From JBCDCB01 sp039182735 (lineage in GTDB: Bacteria; Planctomycetota; Phycisphaerae; Phycisphaerales; UBA1924): DNA of 28,028 bases. The stretch lies in contig JBCDCB010000042.1 in assembly GCA_039182735.1 (NCBI GenBank), forward strand, positions 1 through 28,028, given 5' to 3'. This document shows positions 22,428-28,028 of this stretch, piece by piece. The notes beneath the pieces are model-generated. The model worked only from the letters and a program-made list of their open reading frames with translations. It was not told the origin of the DNA and searched no databases. The translations under genes were made by a program, and so were the position numbers. The number at the start of each line of letters is the position of its first letter. Position 1 is the stretch's first letter.

Positions 22428-22763
22428 TCAGCCGTTAATGTCGGTGACGGTGACTTTGACGTAGCGCTGGCGGTGGCCCTGCTTGACGCGGTAGCCCTTG
22501 CGACGCTTGAACTTCACCACGTCGATCTTCTTGTCCTTGAACTCGCGCTCGGTGATCTCGGCGACGACGGTGGCGCCATCGACGTAGGGCTGGCCGATGG
22601 TCGAGCCGTCGGGGCCGCCGACGGCGAGGACCTTGTCGAAGGTGATCGACGAGGCGTCGTCTGCGAGCTCGCGGAGATCGACGGTGAGGACGTCGCCGAC
22701 GGAGGCTTTGATCTGGGTGCCGCTGTCTTCGATGACGGCGTAGCGGTCGGTAGGGGCGCTCAT
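22428..22763 (-). CDS. rplU: 50S ribosomal protein L21
   Basis: This 111-residue protein is L21: YAVIEDSGTQIKASVGDVLTVD at the start, then KVLAVGGPDGSTIGQPYVDGATVVAEI and the conserved basic tail KVVKFKRRKGYRVKQGHRQRY-like (KRRKGYRVKQGHRQRYVKV). It binds 23S rRNA in the large subunit. Its usual partner rpmA (L27) is not downstream; the gene is convergent with lptD, with 37 bases between the stops. Start is ATG 22763. It has its own promoter. Confidence 0.96.
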   Translation of the reverse strand: MSAPTDRYAVIEDSGTQIKASVGDVLTVDLRELADDASSITFDKVLAVGGPDGSTIGQPYVDGATVVAEITEREFKDKKIDVVKFKRRKGYRVKQGHRQRYVKVTVTDING

Positions 22764-22847
22764 GTCGATCGCTCCGGGGCTCGTGACACGTGGTCGTGCG
22801 ATTGCTGACTGAATATCGCCGCGCGGGACCCCACGCGGGAAGAGACG

Positions 22848-22875
22848 AGTATAGCCCCCGCCGGATCGATGGCAA
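22848..22875 (-). promoter_or_regulatory. rplU promoter
   Basis: On the minus strand TTGCCA (22875-22870, 5/6) and TATACT (22853-22848, 5/6) with a 16-base spacer form a strong promoter. Transcription would start near 22841, leaving a leader of about 78 bases. It lies just past the stop of the QueC-like gene. I could not identify an autoregulatory L21 structure in the leader. Confidence 0.65.
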
Positions 22876-22884
22876 CGCCCGGCT

Positions 22885-23502
22885 CTACGCGGAGCCGGCG
22901 AGATGCCCCAGACGGGCCGACTGCGCGGTGCGGAGGGCGCCTTTCCAGCGTGCGGAGCCCTCGCCGGGCGTCGCGCCGGGCTGCTCGAACCAGCAGGAGG
23001 CGGTCGCGAGATCCAGATCCAGCGCGAGGTCGGCGACCTGCGCCTCGGTGAGATCCGCCAGCGGGACCTCGATCACGACCTCGGGCGTCGGCCCGATCCG
23101 GTCGCTCGGCGCGGACTCCACGCTCACGACGCGCCCGAGCAATGCCGCGAGTTCCGCGGCCCGGTAGAGCCCGGTCACGTCGTCCCCGCAGCAGACGGGC
23201 CACAGCACGCGCTGGCAGTTGAGGCGGCGCGCGTCGCGGGCGGCGGCGAGCAGCAGGCCCGTGGTGTCGGTCAGGCGCTCGGGCTTCTCGCTCGTGTGCA
23301 TCGGCTGGGCGAAGAGGTGGATATCCGCCAGTTCCTGCACCGCGCGGTGCATCGCCTCGCTGACAACCTCGCCGCCCATCGACACGCCTACGGGCCCGAC
23401 CCACGGCTGGTGGCGTTCGGGCAGGTTGCCCATGAGCGCGGCGACGGCCCACGGCACCCCGCCGTCGGCGATCACCAGCGTGTCGGGACGATCCGACGCC
23501 AT
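22885..23502 (-). CDS. Unknown protein with weak QueC-like (PP-loop ATPase) pattern
   Basis: This 205-residue protein is not firmly recognised. The segments LVIADGGVPWAVAALM, RRLNCQRVLWPVCCGDD, YRAAELAALLGRVVSVES and VEVPLADLTEAQVADLAL follow the layout of QueC-like enzymes (alternating strands and helices, with a PLADLTEAQVA-like motif). The ATP-binding SGGxDS motif and the terminal zinc-cysteine cluster are missing; a CWFEQPG segment stands there instead. If homologous, it has lost that catalysis, or the similarity is fortuitous. It sits between the S41 protease and rplU, all on the minus strand. Start is ATG 23502. Confidence 0.5.
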   Translation of the reverse strand: MASDRPDTLVIADGGVPWAVAALMGNLPERHQPWVGPVGVSMGGEVVSEAMHRAVQELADIHLFAQPMHTSEKPERLTDTTGLLLAAARDARRLNCQRVLWPVCCGDDVTGLYRAAELAALLGRVVSVESAPSDRIGPTPEVVIEVPLADLTEAQVADLALDLDLATASCWFEQPGATPGEGSARWKGALRTAQSARLGHLAGSA

Positions 23503-23556
23503 GAGTCGCCTATCGGCGTAAGAGAGGCCCCGAGGCGAAGTTTCGGGCCATCGCGC

Positions 23557-25773
23557 TCAGCGGATCCGCGGGCGGTCTCGCCGCCCGGGGGCGTTGACGA
23601 GGTGGGGCTCGGCGACCTGCTTGATCACGACCTGGCTCTGGAGGAGCAGCAGCGCGGTCTCGAGCTGCGGGTCGAGGCCCTGCGTGAGCAGGTCGTCCGG
23701 ATTCGGTCGATCGGGGTCGGGGATAAGGCGACCGCGCCCGTCGAAGTCCACGATGTCGGCGTCCTGGCGGATGCGGAGCGAGTCCCCGATCTGCGCGGGC
23801 AGCATCTCGACGGTGACGTCGGGGACGACGCCCCAGTCGGCGTCGTCGTCGTGCAGACGGCGGTGGATGAGGCGACCTTCTGGGAGGCGGTAGTACTGGG
23901 TGGTGAGTCGGAACGCGGCGCCGCCGCCGAGGTCGAAGACCTGCTGCACGGTGCCTTTGCCGTAGGAGCGTTCGCCGACGACGATCGCCTTGCCGTGATC
24001 CTGGAGTGCGCCGGCGACGATTTCGGATGCGGACGCCGAGCCACCGTTGATAAGGACGACAACGGGCATGTCGCCCATGACGTCGATGCCTCGGCGCGAG
24101 CGCTGGCGTTCGACAACGCGTCCGCGCCCATCTTCCTGCGTGACGACGGTGGTATTGCTGGAGAAGAAGGAGACCATGTCCACGGCTTCGTTGAGCAGCC
24201 CGCCGGGGTTGAACCGGAGGTCGAGGATGAGCCCGGTGGCGTCGTCGAGCTGCATCTCGCGGATGGCGGCGCGGAGGTCGCGGGCGGTGTCCTTGGTGAA
24301 CTGCGTGATGCGGACGTAGCCGATGTTGTACTCGTTGTCGATGAACCAGTCCCAGTCGGATTCACCGGGGCCGGTGCGGTCCCAACCTTTGACGCTGACG
24401 ATGGGGATGCGCGCACGGGTGAGGACGACTTCGGTGATCTGGTCCTCGCCGGCGCGTTCGATGCCGAGCACGACATTGGTCCCGGGTTTGCCGGTGATGC
24501 GATCGACGGCCTGATTGAGCGTGATCCCGAGGGTGGGCTCGCCGTCCACGGAGCGGATGATGTCGCCTGGCTTGATCCCGGCGCGGGCGGCGGGTGTGCC
24601 GGCGAGCGGGGTGACGACCTCGAGCTCGCTCGCGTCGTTGTGGGAGATTTGCACGCCGACGCCGGTGAAGGCGCCGTCGGTGGTGCGCTGGAGGTCGGCG
24701 AGCGCGTCGGGCCAGACGACCTCGCTGAAGTCGTCGAGTCGAGACATGGCGCCGTTGGCGAACTCATGGAGCAGGGCCTGGCGCGGGAGATCGATGGACG
24801 ACTGGTTGGCTTCGAGCAGCCCGCGGAGGGCGTAGTAGAGATCGCCGGTATCGAGCGCATCGCCCGCCTGGTGGACGCCCTCGATCGAATCGTCGACGTG
24901 GTCGAGGAAGGCGCGGCGCTGGATGGGGTCGTCGAGCGCGGCAAAGGCCTGGGAGAGGTCACGCGTGGTGACCATGGTGCGCAGCGCGTCGTACCCGCCG
25001 AGCAACATGGTCTGGAGCGAGACATCATCGACGTGCGCGCGCCGGGCGTTGGCGATGGCCTTGAAGACCATCGACTGGTTGATCCCGCGGAGGCGGTCCT
25101 GCCAGTCGTCGGCGGTCTGATTGAAGGGCGGGAGCGGGTCTTCCCCGAGTTCGACGAGGCGTGCGTTGCGCAGGTCGTGGAAGGCGCGCGGCGTGTAGAG
25201 GCGCATCATCACCAGCCGATTGCTCAGCCTCCGGAGATCGTCCGCGTACGTGCGCTCGCGCTCGAAGAGCAGGTTCAGCACGTTGTAGTGCGCGTGCGCG
25301 TCGAGCCAACGCCCCTCGTGCTCGGCGAGCTCGGCCTCGCGGACCGCCTCGGCGACGAGCGAGCGCACGCGCGCGTCGCGCATCACGCCGGTCTTGTCTT
25401 CCGAGAGCTCGTGCCATTCGATGACCGACCCGAGCGCCTTGAGCAGTTCCTGCTCGGCGATCGAGTCATCGAGCTCGTCCTCGACCTCGTCGAGGCGTTC
25501 GAGTTTCTGCTGGTCGCGCTTGGCGAGGTTGTCGCGGAAACGCCCGACGGCGCTGTCGAAGGTCTCGAGCCCGCGGACGTCGCTGGTGAGCGGCATGCCG
25601 TCGAGCAGATCGAGCGGCTGGGTGATGCGTCCTTCGCCGGCGTCGCGCCAGACCTGGTCGGACCAGGCGGCGAGGGCGCGGTAGTCCGCCGCGCCGGCGC
25701 CGATCGCCGCGGGCGTGATGGTGGTCAGCGCCGCGAGCGACGAAACGATCATCCGTGACACAAAGCTGCGCAT
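23557..25773 (-). CDS. S41-family (C-terminal-processing) protease with PDZ domain
   Basis: This 738-residue secreted protease has a signal peptide (MRSFVSRMIVSSLAALTTIT, to about residue 28), a helical N-terminal region of about 330 residues, a PDZ domain (about 367-445: VTPLAGTPAARAGIKPGDIIRSVDG) and the S41 catalytic domain. NGGSASASEI holds the nucleophile (Ser581) and SYGKGTVQ the general base (Lys606), a spacing of 25 as in other CtpA/Prc enzymes. It trims C-termini of exported proteins in the periplasm. The long helical N-terminus is unusual; CtpA-like enzymes usually have less than 100 residues before the PDZ domain. AGGAG lies five bases before the ATG. Confidence 0.92.
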   Translation of the reverse strand: MRSFVSRMIVSSLAALTTITPAAIGAGAADYRALAAWSDQVWRDAGEGRITQPLDLLDGMPLTSDVRGLETFDSAVGRFRDNLAKRDQQKLERLDEVEDELDDSIAEQELLKALGSVIEWHELSEDKTGVMRDARVRSLVAEAVREAELAEHEGRWLDAHAHYNVLNLLFERERTYADDLRRLSNRLVMMRLYTPRAFHDLRNARLVELGEDPLPPFNQTADDWQDRLRGINQSMVFKAIANARRAHVDDVSLQTMLLGGYDALRTMVTTRDLSQAFAALDDPIQRRAFLDHVDDSIEGVHQAGDALDTGDLYYALRGLLEANQSSIDLPRQALLHEFANGAMSRLDDFSEVVWPDALADLQRTTDGAFTGVGVQISHNDASELEVVTPLAGTPAARAGIKPGDIIRSVDGEPTLGITLNQAVDRITGKPGTNVVLGIERAGEDQITEVVLTRARIPIVSVKGWDRTGPGESDWDWFIDNEYNIGYVRITQFTKDTARDLRAAIREMQLDDATGLILDLRFNPGGLLNEAVDMVSFFSSNTTVVTQEDGRGRVVERQRSRRGIDVMGDMPVVVLINGGSASASEIVAGALQDHGKAIVVGERSYGKGTVQQVFDLGGGAAFRLTTQYYRLPEGRLIHRRLHDDDADWGVVPDVTVEMLPAQIGDSLRIRQDADIVDFDGRGRLIPDPDRPNPDDLLTQGLDPQLETALLLLQSQVVIKQVAEPHLVNAPGRRDRPRIR

Positions 25774-26033
25774 GCGGGCTCCTTGTCGCCCCGAGAGCGG
25801 GGCAGGCGTCGTCTGCGAACCAACCGTGCTCGCACACGACGTCTTCCGAATCGGCGCGATTCCCGCTCGCCTTCGACGAGCGGCGCGGCGCGCCCGGTCT
25901 GGTTGTACGGGTCACACCGCGCGCGGGATGCTCCCCTCGCACGAAGCCCGATGCGGAGATCCTATCGGGCACACCAACCCGACCGGGCTGCAAACAGCGG
26001 ACACGCGCGGGAATCCGGACGTACCGTGGTGTG
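25774..26033. other. Intergenic region between two divergent genes
   Basis: These 260 bases hold the leader of the S41 protease gene and the upstream region of the small membrane gene. One perfect 7-base hairpin is present (CCGCTCG 25863-25869, CGAGCGG 25877-25883). No gene or known RNA is recognised in it. Only the TACCGT element near the right end has a clear meaning. Confidence 0.5.
26022..26027 (+). promoter_or_regulatory. -10 element, leaderless type
   Basis: TACCGT lies exactly six bases before the ATG at 26034. No Shine-Dalgarno sequence precedes this ATG, so a leaderless transcript is likely. Confidence 0.4.
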
Positions 26034-26339
26034 ATGTTCGACACACTCGGGACGCTGCTCGCCTCGGCACCCACGGATCAGCAGGAGATCCGCTCGCTCA
26101 CGTTCGTGACGCTGCTGGGCATCGTGTCGCTCGTGCTCGTGCTGCTCTTCGCGATCCTGGTGCTGACGATTCTTCGGTACGTGCGCCGGACCGGCGACCG
26201 GGCCAAGCAGAAGCGTGCGCGGGACGATCGCGTGGTGCCCCCGCCCGATCCGTGGCGGATCGCGGGACGCCGGGCGGAAGCAGAGGGCGAAGGCGACGAG
26301 CCCACGGACCCGCTGCCGGGAGGCGGGCCCAACGGATGA
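26034..26339 (+). CDS. Single-span membrane protein of unknown function
   Basis: This 101-residue protein has one membrane segment (about residues 21-46, LTFVTLLGIVSLVLVLLFAIL), then a basic, charged cytoplasmic-type tail (RRTGDRAKQKRARDDR) and a Pro/Gly-rich, acidic end. No family is recognised. Its stop overlaps the start of the next gene by four bases (ATGA), so both are translated together. Confidence 0.65.
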   Translation: MFDTLGTLLASAPTDQQEIRSLTFVTLLGIVSLVLVLLFAILVLTILRYVRRTGDRAKQKRARDDRVVPPPDPWRIAGRRAEAEGEGDEPTDPLPGGGPNG

Positions 26340-27100
26340 GCGTGTTTTCCGGCGATCGCCCCATCGCGTTTGTGACGGGCGGCGCGAAGCGCGTCGGTCG
26401 CGCCTCGTGCCTGGCGCTGGCGCGGGCCGGATGCGATGTGCTGACCACGTACCGCAGCAGCGAGGACGAAGCGATGGCGTTGGCGGGCGAGGTGCGCGAA
26501 CTCGATCGCGAAGCCGACGGGTGTGCGCTGGACCTGGATGATCTCGATTCGGTGACCGACGCGGGCGAGCGCCTCGCGCGCGAACTGCCGAGACTCGACG
26601 TGCTGGTGCACAACGCCTCGGTCTATGCGCCGAGCCCGCTGGAGAAGCTCAGCGCCGATGAGCTGCTTGCGCAGTACCGGGTGAACGCCGCGGCCCCCGC
26701 CCTGCTCTCGAGCCGCCTCGCCCCCCTGCTGCGCGCGAGCGATCGTCCCGGAGGCGGCGCGGTGGTCGCGATGTGCGATATCCACGCGATGGGCCGCCCG
26801 CGTGCGGGGCATCTGGCGTACGCGATGAGCAAGGCGGCGCTCGTCGAACTCATCAACGTGCTCGCACTCAACCTTGCGCCAGAGGTGCGTGTCAACGGCG
26901 TAGCCCCGGGCGTCGTCGAGTGGCCCGACGAAGGGTACGAGTCGGACGAGGCCTCCCAGCAGCGGTACCTGAAGCGCGTGCCGCTGGATCGCCCGGGCAC
27001 GCCCGAAGAAGCCGCGGAAACCGTGCGATGGCTCGCGCTCGACGCGACCTACCTCACCGGGCAGGTCGTGCGGGTGGACGGCGGGCGCTGGATCACCTGA
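26336..27100 (+). CDS. Short-chain dehydrogenase, pteridine-reductase-like
   Basis: This 254-residue SDR starts at the overlapping ATG 26336. The nucleotide-binding motif is FVTGGAKRVGRA, where Arg replaces the usual central Gly (TGxxxRxG), a feature of pteridine reductases and FolM-type dihydrofolate/dihydromonapterin reductases. The catalytic Ser position is Asp148 (AMCDIH), as in PTR1, followed by Tyr162 and Lys166 (YAMSK). HNAS and the C-terminal TYLTGQVVRVDGG are standard SDR segments. It probably reduces pteridines with NADPH; a general ketoacyl-type reductase is the alternative. Confidence 0.82.
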   Translation: MSVFSGDRPIAFVTGGAKRVGRASCLALARAGCDVLTTYRSSEDEAMALAGEVRELDREADGCALDLDDLDSVTDAGERLARELPRLDVLVHNASVYAPSPLEKLSADELLAQYRVNAAAPALLSSRLAPLLRASDRPGGGAVVAMCDIHAMGRPRAGHLAYAMSKAALVELINVLALNLAPEVRVNGVAPGVVEWPDEGYESDEASQQRYLKRVPLDRPGTPEEAAETVRWLALDATYLTGQVVRVDGGRWIT

Positions 27101-27103
27101 GGC

Positions 27104-27844
27104 TCACACGAGCCCGGTTTCATCGCCGAGCCCCTGCGCGAGATGGATCGCTTCGCGGATGGCACGCGGGTATTCGCGCAGCGGCGCGACGCGCAGGCGC
27201 GGCAGGTCGAGCGGATCGAATCGGATGAACGAGTCGGGCACGAGCAGCGCGTCTGTGTGGTCGGCGTAGTCGCTGAGTTCGGTGGCCTGCGAAAGCATGA
27301 CGCCGGAGAGCGGGAGGCGGCGCAGCGCGATGCGTCGCGGGACGCGGTACGGGTCGTGATTGCGGATGCCGTCGTCGGGCAGTGAGCCGAACTCGACGAA
27401 GAAGTAGCCCGGGCCGGACCCGTCCACGAGGTAGAGCCAGGCGAAGACGCCGGTCTCATCGCGGAGCACCCACGCGTCCTCTGCGATGACATCGATGTGC
27501 TCGACGTGGCCCTCGGCGATGTCGCGGTCGAGCTTGTTGAGCACGGTGCCGAAGTACGTCCGGTCGGCGCGCAGCAGGTTCATGAAGAGCGCCGAGAAAA
27601 CGAAGAAGGCGATCGTGAGGACGACAAGCCCGAGCTTGAGCCCCCCGCCGAGCATGGTCCCGAGGATGGCGGCGGGCACGCCGGCGCACATGATCGTGAA
27701 GACGAAGGCGATCGCGATCACGCTGACCCATCCGAGGACGGCCTGCCTCGGCGCGGGCTCGAGACGGTCGAGCAGGTCGAGGCGTGCGAGCTCGCCCGCG
27801 GCGACCTCCTCGCGCGACATGGGGCGGATCCGCGCGTCGATCAC
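27104..27844 (-). CDS. Membrane protein of unknown function
   Basis: This 246-residue protein has two membrane segments (about 37-60 and 68-90) between a short N-terminal and a soluble C-terminal domain of about 150 residues, with the FVEFGSLPDDGIRNHDPYRVPRR and LDLPRLRVAPLREYPRAIREAI stretches. I do not recognise a family. The GTG at 27844 and the ATG at 27820 are both possible starts. It is convergent with the pteridine-reductase-like gene (3 bases between stops). Confidence 0.6.
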   Translation of the reverse strand: MIDARIRPMSREEVAAGELARLDLLDRLEPAPRQAVLGWVSVIAIAFVFTIMCAGVPAAILGTMLGGGLKLGLVVLTIAFFVFSALFMNLLRADRTYFGTVLNKLDRDIAEGHVEHIDVIAEDAWVLRDETGVFAWLYLVDGSGPGYFFVEFGSLPDDGIRNHDPYRVPRRIALRRLPLSGVMLSQATELSDYADHTDALLVPDSFIRFDPLDLPRLRVAPLREYPRAIREAIHLAQGLGDETGLV

Positions 27845-28008
27845 GCGTCCCGCCCCGCCCGCAGGGGGTCCGATGACCTCGTTGCAGCCCGCTCCGCCAT
27901 GTGCCGAGGATAGCCCCGGCGGATCCCCATGAACCGCTGGAAGTGGTCGGCGCAGGCGGGTAGGCTTGTCGCTCTCAAATGCGGGCCGGTTCCGGCTCGC
28001 CCCAACAC

Positions 28009-28028
28009 GCGCGAGTGGCGGAATTGGC
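28009..28028 (+). tRNA. tRNA-Leu, 5' part, cut by the window end
   Basis: GCGCGAGTGGCGGAATTGGC, to the end of the window, matches the 5' end of bacterial tRNA-Leu: 7-base acceptor strand, then TG and a D-arm with GGAATTGGC. The anticodon lies outside. A TAGGCT at 27961-27966 could be its -10 box. Confidence 0.8.

Noticed and set aside
22903..25758. Very long open frame on the plus strand opposite the S41 protease and QueC-like genes
   Set aside because: It is antisense to well-supported genes, its protein is Val/Gly/Glu/Asp-rich without domains, and such frames arise from third-position GC bias.

Overview
The window is GC-rich bacterial chromosome with short intergenic gaps and frequent GTG/TTG starts. 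An LptD-like outer-membrane assembly protein, a zinc-ribbon multi-span membrane protein, a secreted S41 protease with a long N-terminal extension and Flavobacterium-like homogentisate dioxygenase motifs point to a diderm. My best guess is a planctomycete of the Phycisphaerae type; this is an inference from gene content and style, not from a marker gene.

Layout. 1-294 is the 3' end of an M48 metallopeptidase. 304-3017 is a three-gene minus-strand operon: Tat-exported metallo-beta-lactamase-fold hydrolase, small membrane protein, M19 dipeptidase. 3098-5501 carries the two subunits of a 3-oxoacid CoA-transferase (scoA, scoB), split by an oppositely oriented PadR regulator plus a 171-residue protein. 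5543-7110 holds a zinc-ribbon membrane protein and an Lrp/AsnC regulator. 7257-9418 looks like an accessory insert: an IS1595-family transposase, a highly structured and terminator-capped stretch that may encode a small RNA, a 41-codon ORF with a perfect ribosome-binding site, and a DUF5343 protein behind a dense cluster of inverted-repeat operators. 9645-10838 is hpd (4-hydroxyphenylpyruvate dioxygenase). 10839-12081 is a second accessory stretch: a GIY-YIG nuclease with homing-endonuclease-type repeats, then a DUF559 endonuclease gene framed by two inverted copies of a 43-bp palindromic repeat. 12100-15448 holds dodecin, a conserved unknown, a GNAT acetyltransferase, a zinc alcohol dehydrogenase, a DUF1648 membrane protein and a DinB-like protein. 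15575-16948 is hmgA (homogentisate 1,2-dioxygenase), translationally overlapped by an ankyrin-repeat lipoprotein. 18056-22390 is an SDR/epimerase followed by lptD. 22428-25773 is rplU, a QueC-like unknown and the S41 protease. 26034-27844 has a one-span membrane protein, a pteridine-reductase-like SDR and a membrane protein. The window ends inside a tRNA-Leu.

How the genes work together. hpd and hmgA are consecutive steps of tyrosine catabolism (4-hydroxyphenylpyruvate to homogentisate to maleylacetoacetate). The pathway ends in fumarate and acetoacetate, and acetoacetate is the substrate of a ScoAB-type transferase. The Lrp/AsnC regulator lies on the far side of the IS-bearing insert from hpd and is a plausible regulator of the set. 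The isomerase and fumarylacetoacetase are not in the window.

Most notable observations: (1) the DUF559 gene framed by inverted palindromes, resembling a small mobile unit with an endonuclease in place of a transposase; (2) the candidate structured RNA at about 8339-8511; (3) TANNNT placed exactly six bases before the start codon at five genes, a leaderless-transcription signature; (4) the PadR module with twin operators inside the scoA/scoB locus.
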